The notes beneath the pieces are model-generated. The model did no database searches. It saw nothing but the letters and a program-made list of their open reading frames with translations, and was not told the origin of the DNA. Shown in pieces: positions 7,714-14,311 of a stretch of DNA of 20,719 nucleotides (within the stretch, counting starts at the first letter, position 1; each line of letters starts with the position of its first letter). The stretch is from contig JAAYII010000313.1 in the NCBI GenBank assembly GCA_012523535.1, positions 1 to 20,719 on the forward strand, in the 5' to 3' direction. A program made the position numbers and the translations under genes. Source of the stretch: Peptococcaceae bacterium. GTDB lineage: Bacteria > Bacillota > Desulfitobacteriia > Desulfitobacteriales > Syntrophobotulaceae.

Positions 7714-8916
7714 ATGGCAAAACAAAAGTTTGAACGTACGAAACCGCACGTTAACGTCGGTACAATTGGCCACGTAGACCATGGAAAAACAACTACTACT
7801 GCAGCCATTACTTATGTATTATCAAAAGTTGGAGGAGCCGTGGCAACAGCCTTCGATCAAATCGACAAGGCTCCGGAAGAAAAGGCACGTGGAATCACGA
7901 TTTCCACTTCCCACGTGGAATATGAAACAGCAAAACGTCACTATGCGCATGTGGACTGCCCGGGACATGCGGACTATGTAAAAAATATGATCACCGGTGC
8001 TGCCCAGATGGACGGTGCGATCCTGGTTGTATCCGCTGCTGACGGTCCTATGCCCCAGACCCGCGAGCACATTCTGCTTGCCCGGCAGGTTGGCGTTCCC
8101 TACATTGTTGTCTGGCTGAACAAAGTCGATATGGTTGATGATCCTGAACTTCTCGAACTGGTGGAAATGGAAGTTCGTGATCTGTTAAATGAATATGATT
8201 TCCCCGGCGATGAAATTCCGGTAATTCAGGGTTCAGGTCTGAAAGCTTTGGAATGCGGCTGCGGTTCAAGAGACTGCCAGTGGTGCAGCAAGATTTGGGC
8301 TCTTATGGATGCTGTTGACGAATATGTTCCCGAACCCGAACGCGCTGTTGACAAACCTTTCCTAATGCCGGTAGAAGACGTGTTCACCATTACCGGCCGT
8401 GGAACGGTTGCTACCGGACGTGTTGAGCGCGGCGTGCTTAAAGTCGGTGATGAGGTTGAAATCGTCGGTCTGCAAGAAAAACCTCGTAAAACAGTATGTA
8501 CCGGTGTGGAAATGTTCCGCAAATTATTGGATCAAGCCCAGGCCGGAGACAACATTGGAGCTCTGTTGCGCGGTGTTGAACGCAAAGAAGTGGAACGTGG
8601 ACAAGTCTTGGCCAAACCGGGCAGTATCAATCCTCACACCAAGTTTACCGCTGAAATTTACGTCTTAACTAAAGAAGAAGGCGGCCGTCATACACCGTTC
8701 TTCAGTAACTATCGCCCTCAGTTTTATTTCCGGACAACGGACGTTACCGGCGTAATCAAGCTGCCGGAAGGCGTTGAAATGGTCATGCCCGGTGACCGCG
8801 TAACCATTGAGTGCGAACTTATTACTCCGATTGCTATGGAGGAAGGCTTGCGCTTTGCTGTGCGCGAAGGTGGCAGGACTGTTGCCTCAGGCGTCGTAGT
8901 TAAGATCCTTGAATAA
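7714..8916 (+). CDS. tuf: Elongation factor Tu with a four-cysteine insertion
   Basis: GTPase that delivers aminoacyl-tRNA to the ribosomal A site; 400 residues. GTP-binding motifs are GHVDHGKT (19-26), DCPGH (81-85) and NKVD (136-139; NKAD or NKCD is commoner). His 85 is the catalytic histidine. After GSGLKALE (173-180) comes CGCGSRDCQWC (181-191), with Cys 181, 183, 188 and 191, where most EF-Tu proteins have a shorter cysteine-free stretch. The spacing CxC-x4-CxxC would suit a small metal knuckle. I recall similar insertions in some Peptococcaceae. Start ATG 7714 is preferred: AAGGAGTG (7697-7704) sits 9 bases upstream and overlaps a GTG at 7702 in the same frame that could only add MIIK. 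A hairpin follows the stop codon. Confidence 0.97.
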   Translation: MAKQKFERTKPHVNVGTIGHVDHGKTTTTAAITYVLSKVGGAVATAFDQIDKAPEEKARGITISTSHVEYETAKRHYAHVDCPGHADYVKNMITGAAQMDGAILVVSAADGPMPQTREHILLARQVGVPYIVVWLNKVDMVDDPELLELVEMEVRDLLNEYDFPGDEIPVIQGSGLKALECGCGSRDCQWCSKIWALMDAVDEYVPEPERAVDKPFLMPVEDVFTITGRGTVATGRVERGVLKVGDEVEIVGLQEKPRKTVCTGVEMFRKLLDQAQAGDNIGALLRGVERKEVERGQVLAKPGSINPHTKFTAEIYVLTKEEGGRHTPFFSNYRPQFYFRTTDVTGVIKLPEGVEMVMPGDRVTIECELITPIAMEEGLRFAVREGGRTVASGVVVKILE

Positions 8917-8927
8917 CTAAAGAGCAA

Positions 8928-8955
8928 TAGGGAAGCTGTTAAAACGGCTTCCCTA
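8928..8955 (+). terminator. Hairpin after tuf, possible weak or partial terminator
   Basis: TAGGGAAGC and further bases at 8928-8939 pair with 8944-8955 to make a 12-bp stem (one G-T wobble) with a four-base TAAA loop. It starts 11 bases after the tuf stop codon. The downstream sequence ATTCTAAGTCTATTT is only moderately T-rich, so complete termination is doubtful. Since no convincing promoter is visible between here and rpsJ, some read-through into rpsJ is expected. Confidence 0.6.
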
Positions 8956-8972
8956 ATTCTAAGTCTATTTGG

Positions 8973-9047
8973 CACAGAAGGTTGCTGCGGTTTGGTGACT
9001 CCGCCTGGCTACAGGTAATTTCTGTGTTCATAGTCTGTTAAACAGAC
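8973..9047 (+). promoter_or_regulatory. Structured 5' leader region of rpsJ
   Basis: CACAGAA (8973-8979) pairs with TTCTGTG (9020-9026). Inside that stem GCGG (8987-8990) pairs with CCGC (9001-9004), and CCTG/CAGG (9004-9007 with 9012-9015) is an alternative small hairpin sharing C9004. A third hairpin, GTCTGT (9033-9038) with ACAGAC (9042-9047), ends 9 bases before the rpsJ Shine-Dalgarno AGGAGGG (9057-9063). The 155-base gap holds no gene. A leader RNA role in regulating rpsJ is inferred from the layout; I do not recognise a named leader family. Confidence 0.45.
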
Positions 9048-9071
9048 ATAATATTTAGGAGGGTATATATC

Positions 9072-9377
9072 GTGAATCAAAAAATAAGAATTAGGCTGAA
9101 AGCTTTCGACCATAAGACTCTGGATCAATCTGCTGAAAGAATAGTGGAAACCGCCAAAAGAACGGGCGCCCAGGTCAGCGGTCCGATTCCGTTACCGACT
9201 GAAAGAAACGTTTACACCATTTTGCGGTCCCCTCATGTTAACAAGGATTCTCGTGAACAGTTCGAAATGCGGACCCATAAAAGGCTTATTGATATAATTG
9301 ATCCCACATCCAAAACCGTAGATGCTCTTATGAGATTGGATTTGCCATCAGGTGTAGATATCGAAATTAAACTCTAA
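9072..9377 (+). CDS. rpsJ: 30S ribosomal protein S10
   Basis: Protein of the 30S head that, as NusE, also joins transcription antitermination complexes with NusB; 101 residues, standard size. Diagnostic stretches are KIRIRLKAFDHKTLDQSA at the N-terminus, GPIPLPTERNVYTILRSPHVNKDSREQFE in the extended loop that binds 16S rRNA, and THKRLIDI. The start is GTG 9072, 8 bases after AGGAGGG (9057-9063). It lies 155 bases after tuf and, unusually, 212 bases before rplC, with a strong promoter in that second gap. It may therefore be transcribed mainly as the last gene of the str unit instead of the first of the S10 unit. Confidence 0.97.
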   Translation: MNQKIRIRLKAFDHKTLDQSAERIVETAKRTGAQVSGPIPLPTERNVYTILRSPHVNKDSREQFEMRTHKRLIDIIDPTSKTVDALMRLDLPSGVDIEIKL

Positions 9378-9413
9378 GGTTGTGTTGACGGTTACAAAAT
9401 TTTGACCAGGACA

Positions 9414-9442
9414 TTGAATTTGCATCCCTGATGTGATATAAT
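9414..9442 (+). promoter_or_regulatory. Strong extended -10 promoter between rpsJ and rplC
   Basis: The -10 is a perfect TATAAT (9437-9442) preceded by TG at 9434-9435, giving the full extended motif TGATATAAT. The -35 TTGAAT (9414-9419) matches 4 of 6 consensus bases at the ideal 17-base spacing. Another TTGACC (9402-9407) lies slightly upstream but is too far away to pair with this -10. Transcription would start near 9449, about 140 bases before the rplC start. This is the clearest promoter candidate for the S10-spc genes in the window. Confidence 0.82.
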
Positions 9443-9448
9443 TTTTAA

Positions 9449-9589
9449 TGCTTTTCGCGCGAAACACCCGGCGGTGTGGTACATCTTCGAGTGTTCAGCA
9501 TAAAATATCCCAATATAATTCTGAATATTAGACACTCTCGTGCTCCGGCTGAAGGCCGGTGCACTTCAAAGTGTATAGGAGGTGGCGTC
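9449..9589 (+). promoter_or_regulatory. Structured leader RNA of rplC and the S10-spc transcript
   Basis: About 140 bases of predicted 5' untranslated RNA. Elements in order: a perfect 12-bp palindrome TTTCGCGCGAAA (9453-9464) just after the start site; hairpin ACACC-CGGC-GGTGT (9464-9477); a long-range stem GAGTGT (9489-9494) with ACACTC (9532-9537), continued by TCAG (9495-9498) with CTGA (9521-9524) across a 7-base bulge; and a strong hairpin GTGC-T-CCGGC (9540-9549) with GCCGG-T-GCAC (9555-9564). ACACT (9532-9536) can instead pair with AGTGT (9570-9574) next to the Shine-Dalgarno AGGAGGTGG (9577-9585). Mutually exclusive pairings are typical of ribosomal-protein autoregulatory leaders. 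The pairings are seen; the regulation is inferred. Confidence 0.55.
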
Positions 9590-10219
9590 GTGTCTAAAGG
9601 AATTTTGGGTAAAAAAGTGGGAATGACACAAATCTTTGCAGAAGACGGAAAAGTAATTCCGGTAACAGTAATTCAAGCCGGACCATGTTATGTACTGCAG
9701 AAAAAAACTACAGCTTCTGACGGTTATAACGCGATCCAAGTTGGTTTTGATGAAATTAGGGAGAGTCTGGTTACAAAACCCGAACTGGGACATTTTAAAA
9801 AAGCCGGATTGAAACCATTGCGTTATGTGAGGGAATTTAGAACCGCTGAAGTAGATTCTTATGAAGTAGGACAAGAAATAAAAGCGGATATCTTCGCCGA
9901 AGGGGATAGAGTAGATGTCACCGGTACATCTAAAGGAAAAGGTTTCGCCGGAATGCATAAGAGACATGGCGGACGCCGCGGGCCGATGAGCCATGGATCC
10001 AAGTACCATCACCGGACTGGTTCCATGGGAGCGAAAGGACCGGCCAGAGTATTTAAAGGAAGAAAATTACCCGGACGGCTGGGTGGTGACAGGGTAACTG
10101 TTCAAAACCTGGAAGTCGTCAGAGTTGATGCGGATAAAAATATTATCCTGGTAAAAGGATGCGTACCTGGTGCCAAAAAAAGTTTACTTATACTAAAGCA
10201 ATCCGTAAAAGTGAAGTAA
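9590..10219 (+). CDS. rplC: 50S ribosomal protein L3
   Basis: Early-assembling 23S rRNA-binding protein whose central loop reaches toward the peptidyl transferase centre; 209 residues, standard length. Typical sequence is GILGKKVGMTQIF at the N-terminus, GTSKGKGFAGMHKRHGGRRGPMSHGS in the middle extension, and HRTGSMG followed by GRKLPGRLGGDRVTVQNL. The start is GTG 9590 because AGGAGGTGG (9577-9585) directly precedes it and the protein then begins MSKGILGKKVG. The frame stays open upstream to 9476, but the added 38 residues resemble no L3 and would include the ribosome binding site and leader hairpins. First gene behind the promoter at 9414-9442. Confidence 0.98.
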   Translation: MSKGILGKKVGMTQIFAEDGKVIPVTVIQAGPCYVLQKKTTASDGYNAIQVGFDEIRESLVTKPELGHFKKAGLKPLRYVREFRTAEVDSYEVGQEIKADIFAEGDRVDVTGTSKGKGFAGMHKRHGGRRGPMSHGSKYHHRTGSMGAKGPARVFKGRKLPGRLGGDRVTVQNLEVVRVDADKNIILVKGCVPGAKKSLLILKQSVKVK

Positions 10220-10244
10220 TCCGGAAGGAAAGGGGGATGAAGCA

Positions 10245-10874
10245 ATGCCTAAAGTACAAGTTGTAAATATGCAAGGTGCTCCGGTTGGAGAAATAGAATT
10301 AAGCGAACAAATCTTTGGTATCGAACCCAATGTACATGTTATGCATGCCGCTGTAGTGGCCCAGCAGGCCAATGCTCGCTTGGGAACACATTCAACCTTG
10401 GGGCGTAGTGAGGTCAGAGGCGGTGGACGTAAACCTTGGCGGCAAAAAGGTACAGGCCGGGCCAGAGCAGGTACCATACGTTCTCCTCTCTGGAGAGGCG
10501 GCGGTATTATATTTGGGCCGAAACCAAGAGACTATAGAAAAAAACTGCCTAAGAAAGTTAAAAGATTGGCTCTTTGCTCGGCACTCTCCAGCAAAGTTAA
10601 AGAAAATAACCTGGTTGTTGTGGACCAAATTGGTTTTGAACACCCTAAAACCAAGGAAATGGTGAAGCTTCTCGAAACATTAAAGGTGGGCAAGAAAGCT
10701 CTTCTGGTTTTAGACGGAACGGAGCAAAACGTCCAATTGTCAGCTCGCAATATTCCAGGCGTGTTGACCACCAGAGTTGAAAACTTAAATATAATTGATC
10801 TTCTGAAACATGATACCGTTGTCTTCAGTAAATCATCCGTAACCAAGACGGAGGAGGTGCTAAGCAATGCGTGA
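10245..10874 (+). CDS. rplD: 50S ribosomal protein L4
   Basis: Large-subunit protein lining the exit tunnel; 209 residues. The extended tunnel loop is intact: GRSEVRGGG (53-61), then KPWRQKGTGRARAG (63-76) and the following SPLWRGGG. Macrolide-resistance changes in other bacteria map to the KPWRQKGTGRAR region, which looks wild type here. ATG 10245 follows AAAGGGGG (10229-10236). The last codons overlap the start of rplW by 8 bases, and the rplW ribosome binding site lies inside rplD, indicating translational coupling. In gammaproteobacteria L4 represses its own operon through the leader of rpsJ. Whether this L4 acts on the rplC leader upstream is untested. Confidence 0.98.
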   Translation: MPKVQVVNMQGAPVGEIELSEQIFGIEPNVHVMHAAVVAQQANARLGTHSTLGRSEVRGGGRKPWRQKGTGRARAGTIRSPLWRGGGIIFGPKPRDYRKKLPKKVKRLALCSALSSKVKENNLVVVDQIGFEHPKTKEMVKLLETLKVGKKALLVLDGTEQNVQLSARNIPGVLTTRVENLNIIDLLKHDTVVFSKSSVTKTEEVLSNA

Positions 10875-11154
10875 CGCTCGCGATGTACTGATCCGACCGG
10901 TTATTTCCGAAAAATCAGTTGGTTTGGTAGATGAAAATAAATACACTTTTTGGGTTAATACGGCAGCCAATAAAATCGAAATCAAAGCTGCAGTGGAAAA
11001 AATGTTTAAGGTTAAAGTAGATAGCGTTCGTACCGTAACCGTAAAAGGTAAGGAAAAAAGAGTGGGTCGTTATACAGGAATGACTCCGAAAAGAAAAAAA
11101 GCTATCGTAACTCTTAAACCAGGTAATAAGATTGAAGGATTTGCGGGTCTATAA
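10867..11154 (+). CDS. rplW: 50S ribosomal protein L23
   Basis: Protein at the polypeptide exit site that, in studied bacteria, docks trigger factor and the signal recognition particle; 95 residues, usual size. Conserved features are the N-terminal RDVLIRPVISEKSVGL and the segment around VNTAANKIEIKAAVEKMFKVKVDSVRTV, then the basic loop KEKRVGRYTGMTPKRKKAIVTL. ATG 10867 is served by GGAGGAGGTG (10850-10859) inside rplD, and the two coding regions overlap by 8 bases (ATGCGTGA). Coupled synthesis of L4 and L23 is therefore likely. Followed by rplB after 28 bases. Confidence 0.97.
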   Translation: MRDARDVLIRPVISEKSVGLVDENKYTFWVNTAANKIEIKAAVEKMFKVKVDSVRTVTVKGKEKRVGRYTGMTPKRKKAIVTLKPGNKIEGFAGL

Positions 11155-11182
11155 TTAAGCTTGAGGCAAAGGAGGGAAAAAA

Positions 11183-12004
11183 ATGCCTATTAGATCGTAT
11201 AAGCCTACATCTCCAGGACGCAGGCAGATGACAGTGCTTACATTTGAAGAAATAACCAAAACAAAACCGGAACGTTCCCTTCTTGCTCCCTTAAAGAGAA
11301 AGGGAGGAAGAAATAATCAAGGTCGTCTTACTGTTCGCCATCAAGGCGGCGGCCATAAAAGACGTTATCGTATAATTGACTTCAAACGGAATAAAGACGG
11401 GATAATGGCCAAAGTGGCCAGTATTGAATATGATCCCAACCGTTCCGCCAATATTGCTTTGCTTAATTATGTGGATGGAACCAAAACCTATATTATTGCT
11501 CCCCATGGCTTGCAAGTGGGGCAGAAGGTTTATAGCGGCGAACAGGCCGATATTATTGTTGGCAATACTCTAAAACTTAAAAATATCCCGGTTGGAACAA
11601 TGGTCCATAACATTGAACTCAAACCGGGCAAAGGTGGACAATTGGTCCGTTCCGCCGGTTGTGCTGCGCAACTGATGGCCAAGGAAGGAGATTATGCTAC
11701 CTTAAGGCTTCCTTCCGGAGAAATGAGAATGGTTCATCTTGAATGCCGTGCTACAATCGGCCAGGTTGGAAATACGGACCATGAAAACGTTACCATAGGT
11801 AAAGCAGGAAGAAACCGCTGGCTAGGAATTCGTCCTACAGTTCGCGGTGCTGTTATGAACCCTGTAGATCACCCGCATGGCGGCGGTGAAGGGCGCAACC
11901 CCATTGGCCGTAATCCGGTGACACCCTGGGGTAAACCTGCACTGGGTGGTAAAACGAGGAAGAAGAAGCATAGCGATAAATTTATCGTTAAACGCAGAGG
12001 ATAA
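11183..12004 (+). CDS. rplB: 50S ribosomal protein L2
   Basis: Core 23S rRNA-binding protein needed for subunit association and peptidyl transferase activity; 273 residues, close to the usual 274-277. The N-terminal arm (PIRSYKPTSPGRRQMTV), the RNA-binding domain with RHQGGGHKRRYRIIDF, the SH3-like part with KLKNIPVGTMVHNIE, and the C-terminal VDHPHGGGEGRNPIGR motif (residues 228-243, His 230 and His 232) are all present. It ends in the basic tail TRKKKHSDKFIVKRRG. ATG 11183 has AAAGGAGGG (11168-11176) 6 bases upstream. No unusual features. Confidence 0.98.
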   Translation: MPIRSYKPTSPGRRQMTVLTFEEITKTKPERSLLAPLKRKGGRNNQGRLTVRHQGGGHKRRYRIIDFKRNKDGIMAKVASIEYDPNRSANIALLNYVDGTKTYIIAPHGLQVGQKVYSGEQADIIVGNTLKLKNIPVGTMVHNIELKPGKGGQLVRSAGCAAQLMAKEGDYATLRLPSGEMRMVHLECRATIGQVGNTDHENVTIGKAGRNRWLGIRPTVRGAVMNPVDHPHGGGEGRNPIGRNPVTPWGKPALGGKTRKKKHSDKFIVKRRG

Positions 12005-12030
12005 ATTTCAAGCGAAAGGAGAGCTCGTAA

Positions 12031-12312
12031 ATGGGCAGATCTCTGAAAAAAGGGCCATATGTTGATCCTCGCCTGTTGAAAAAAATAGAAGAGATGAACA
12101 AGACGGGCGAGAAAAAAGTGATAAAGACCTGGTCCAGGCGGTCTACTATTTTTCCGCAGATGGTCGGGCATACTATAGCTGTTCATGACGGACGGAAGCA
12201 TGTACCCATTTATCTGACAGAAGATATGGTCGGACACAAACTGGGCGAGTTTGCTCCGACAAGGACATTTAAAGGACATGCAGGAAGCGAAAAAACCAGC
12301 GGTTTGCGCTGA
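12031..12312 (+). CDS. rpsS: 30S ribosomal protein S19
   Basis: Head protein of the 30S subunit near the A-site finger and S13; 93 residues, standard. Starts GRSLKKGPYVDPRLLKK and contains the characteristic WSRRSTIFPQMVGHTIAVHDGRKHVPIY and the C-terminal LGEFAPTRTFKGHAG. The start ATG 12031 follows GAAAGGAGAG (12014-12023). The gap to rplV is 19 bases, most of it the next ribosome binding site. Confidence 0.97.
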   Translation: MGRSLKKGPYVDPRLLKKIEEMNKTGEKKVIKTWSRRSTIFPQMVGHTIAVHDGRKHVPIYLTEDMVGHKLGEFAPTRTFKGHAGSEKTSGLR

Positions 12313-12331
12313 TTGAGGGGAGGTAATAAGA

Positions 12332-12673
12332 ATGGAAACCAAAGCAGTTGCAAGATTTGTCCGCATATCTCCTCGTAAAGTACGCCTAGTTGTAGATTTA
12401 ATTCGGGGCAAGAAAGTAGACGAAGCGATGGCTATTCTGCAATATACACCCAAAATTTCTGCTGAACCGGTGAGCAAAGTTCTTAAGTCGGCCGTTGCTA
12501 ATGCGGAACATAACCTGGACTTAAGTCCTGATGAGTTGTTCGTAACCAAAGCTTATGTCGATGAAGGCCCAACTTTGAAACGTATTAAGCCTCGGGCACA
12601 GGGAAGGGCAGACAGGATCCGTAAACGGACCAGTCATATTACAGTGTTTGTTGGCGATAAGAAGGAGGAATAA
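12332..12673 (+). CDS. rplV: 50S ribosomal protein L22
   Basis: Large-subunit protein whose long beta-hairpin lines the exit tunnel opposite L4; 113 residues, usual size. Visible hallmarks are ARFVRISPRKVRLVVDLIRGK near residues 7-27, LKSAVANAEHN (51-61), and the hairpin segment LKRIKPRAQGRADRIRKRTSHITV at about 82-105. Erythromycin-resistance deletions in other species affect this hairpin, which is intact here. ATG 12332 is preceded by GGGGAGGT (12317-12324). The last codons contain the Shine-Dalgarno of rpsC, and the rpsC start lies 7 bases past the stop. Confidence 0.97.
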   Translation: METKAVARFVRISPRKVRLVVDLIRGKKVDEAMAILQYTPKISAEPVSKVLKSAVANAEHNLDLSPDELFVTKAYVDEGPTLKRIKPRAQGRADRIRKRTSHITVFVGDKKEE

Positions 12674-12680
12674 GCTAAGC

Positions 12681-13340
12681 ATGGGTCAAAAAGTAAACCC
12701 CAAGGGTCTCCGGATCGGGATTATCCGTACATGGGATGGCCGCTGGTACGCTGATAAAAACTACGCGGAACTCCTCCATGAAGATTTGAAGATTCGTAGA
12801 TTTTTGATGGAAAAACTTCAGCAAGCCGGGGTTCCTAGAGTCGAAATAGAAAGAGCAGCCAATAGAGTAAAAGTGTCCATACATGCTGCCAAACCCGGAA
12901 TTGTAATCGGCCGTGGTGGACAGGAAGTAGAAAATTTGAGAAAAACTTTGGAAAAAATGACCGGCAAACAAGTAGCGGTTAATATAATTGAAATTAAAAA
13001 ACCGGAATTGGATGCAAAACTTGTCGCTGAAAATGTTGCCCAACAACTGGAGAAACGTGTTTCTTTCCGTAGGGCTATGAAACAGACAGTGGGACGGACC
13101 ATGAGAGCCGGGGCCCAAGGAATAAAAATCTCCTGCAGCGGAAGGCTTGGCGGGGCAGAAATAGCACGTACAGAATGGTATAACGAAGGAAAAGTGCCTC
13201 TTCATACTCTTCGTGCCGATATCGATTACGGATTTGCCGAAGCCAATACAACCTACGGTAAAATCGGAGTAAAAGTTTGGATTTACCGTGGCGAAGTTCT
13301 TCCTGCCAAAAAGTCCGCCGAGGAGGAAGGAGGATTATAA
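12681..13340 (+). CDS. rpsC: 30S ribosomal protein S3
   Basis: 30S protein at the mRNA entry channel with helicase-like function together with S4; 219 residues, normal for Firmicutes. The N-terminal MGQKVNPKGLRIG is characteristic. A type II KH domain carries the GxxG loop as GRGG at residues 77-80, and the C-terminal domain includes QGIKISCSGRLGGAEIARTEW. ATG 12681 is chosen because AAGGAGGAA (12662-12670) lies 10 bases upstream and relatives start MGQKVNP. The ORF is open to 12648 in the same frame, but that extra 11-residue stretch overlaps the end of rplV and covers the ribosome binding site. Only 1 base separates it from rplP. Confidence 0.97.
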   Translation: MGQKVNPKGLRIGIIRTWDGRWYADKNYAELLHEDLKIRRFLMEKLQQAGVPRVEIERAANRVKVSIHAAKPGIVIGRGGQEVENLRKTLEKMTGKQVAVNIIEIKKPELDAKLVAENVAQQLEKRVSFRRAMKQTVGRTMRAGAQGIKISCSGRLGGAEIARTEWYNEGKVPLHTLRADIDYGFAEANTTYGKIGVKVWIYRGEVLPAKKSAEEEGGL

Positions 13341-13341
13341 A

Positions 13342-13794
13342 ATGCTAATTCCAACCAGAGTTAAACATCGTAAACAGCATCGTCCTGCTTTGAAAGGTGT
13401 AGCTCATAAAGGTAACAAGGTAGTTTACGGTGAATACGGTTTGATGGCTTTAGAAAATGCTTGGATTACCAACCGTCAAATAGAAGCTGCCCGTATTGCT
13501 ATGACTCGTTATATTAAACGTGGCGGTAAAGTTTGGATTAATATATTTCCTGACAGGCCGATCACAGCCAAACCGGCAGAAACGCGAATGGGTAGTGGTA
13601 AAGGTACCCCTGAATATTGGGTTGCTGCGGTCAAGCCAAACAGAGTTATGTTTGAATTAGCCGGTATTCCTGAGGAAGTAGCGAAGGAAGCCTTAAGGCT
13701 TGCTGCCCATAAACTTCCAATTAAATGCAAGTTTGTTCGTAAAGAAGATCTGGAGACCGAACAGGCTGGAGGTGGCGTAAATGGCGAAGGATAA
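13342..13794 (+). CDS. rplP: 50S ribosomal protein L16
   Basis: Protein at the A-site side of the 50S subunit contacting tRNA; 150 residues, slightly longer than the usual 136-147 because of a Gly-rich C-terminal tail. Clear L16 motifs: MLIPTRVKHRKQHR at the start, ITNRQIEAARIAMTRYIKRGGKVWI, PAETRMGSGKGTPEYWVAAVKP, and the C-terminal EALRLAAHKLPIKCKFV. The segment after KHRKQHR reads PALKGVAHKGNK, where many L16 proteins have a more basic GRR/GRN-type stretch. ATG 13342 follows GAAGGAGG (13326-13333). The last 14 bases overlap rpmC, whose start codon and ribosome binding site lie inside rplP. Confidence 0.97.
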   Translation: MLIPTRVKHRKQHRPALKGVAHKGNKVVYGEYGLMALENAWITNRQIEAARIAMTRYIKRGGKVWINIFPDRPITAKPAETRMGSGKGTPEYWVAAVKPNRVMFELAGIPEEVAKEALRLAAHKLPIKCKFVRKEDLETEQAGGGVNGEG

Positions 13795-13984
13795 GAAAAA
13801 TTTCCGCGATATGACGGATGAAGAATTGCTAAAAGAAATTGATGCCTTCAAGACCGAATTGTTTAATTTACGTTTCCAATTAGCTACCGGACAGCTTGAT
13901 AACCCTATGCGCATCAGGGAGGTTAAAAAAAATATTGCCAGAGGTAAGACCATACTCCGTGAGCGTGAATTGAAGAGGGCTTGA
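13781..13984 (+). CDS. rpmC: 50S ribosomal protein L29
   Basis: Small helical protein near the tunnel exit next to L23; 67 residues, standard. Two predicted antiparallel helices contain DMTDEELLKEIDAFKTELFNLRFQLATGQLDNPMRIREVKKNIARGKTILRERE, closely matching the family. The start ATG 13781 is within the end of rplP (14-base overlap, different frame) with GGAGGTGG (13768-13775) upstream, so its translation is probably coupled to rplP. Followed by rpsQ after 25 bases. Confidence 0.97.
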   Translation: MAKDKKNFRDMTDEELLKEIDAFKTELFNLRFQLATGQLDNPMRIREVKKNIARGKTILRERELKRA

Positions 13985-14009
13985 GCTTTAGGGAAAGGAG
14001 GCAGTTAAA

Positions 14010-14270
14010 TTGGAAAGGAAATTGCGCAAAACAAGAATCGGTAAAGTAGTAAGCGACAAGATGGATAAAACCATTGTCGTTGAAGTTACACCCACCAAAA
14101 GTCATCCCTTATATAAAAAGACAGTAAAATACTCCAAGAAATATAAGGCTCATCACGAAAACAATGAAGCAAAAATTGGAGATACTGTTTTAATAATGGA
14201 GACAAGACCTTTAAGTAAGGATAAACGCTGGAGATTGGTTAAAGTGGTTGAAAAAGCAGTTGCTCTCTAA
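14010..14270 (+). CDS. rpsQ: 30S ribosomal protein S17
   Basis: Primary 16S rRNA-binding protein of the 30S body with an OB fold; 86 residues, usual length. Recognised by RKTRIGKVVSDKMDKTIVVEV, the HPLYKKTVKYSKKYKAHHE segment, and IGDTVLIMETRPLSKDKRWRLVKVVEKA. The start is TTG 14010, 8 bases after AAAGGAGG (13994-14001), giving MERKLRKTRIG as in relatives; there is no closer ATG or GTG. One of four TTG starts in the window. Confidence 0.96.
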   Translation: MERKLRKTRIGKVVSDKMDKTIVVEVTPTKSHPLYKKTVKYSKKYKAHHENNEAKIGDTVLIMETRPLSKDKRWRLVKVVEKAVAL

Positions 14271-14311
14271 TCCAAGGAAAATAAAATGCCAGGAAAGGAG
14301 GCTTAAGCCCA

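Noticed and set aside
8928..8955. Full intrinsic terminator ending the str operon
   Set aside because: The stem is strong but the following tract is interrupted by A, C and G, and rpsJ has no clear promoter of its own, so complete termination is unlikely; kept only as a weak or partial terminator.
8971..9026. T-box or tRNA-like element before rpsJ
   Set aside because: TTGGTGACTCCGC only loosely recalls the T-box core, there is no specifier stem, and no cloverleaf can be drawn.
9514..9519. Second TATAAT in the rplC leader
   Set aside because: The sequence at the proper -35 distance (GTGTTC) is a poor match; the promoter at 9414-9442 is far better.
9476..9589. 38-residue N-terminal extension of L3
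   Set aside because: It resembles no L3 sequence and covers the leader stems and the ribosome binding site; GTG 9590 gives the canonical N-terminus.
11869..12549. 226-residue open frame on the minus strand
   Set aside because: It lies antisense to rplB, rpsS and rplV, has no plausible ribosome binding site or recognisable protein, and is a by-product of codon usage on the + strand, like the other minus-strand frames in the window.
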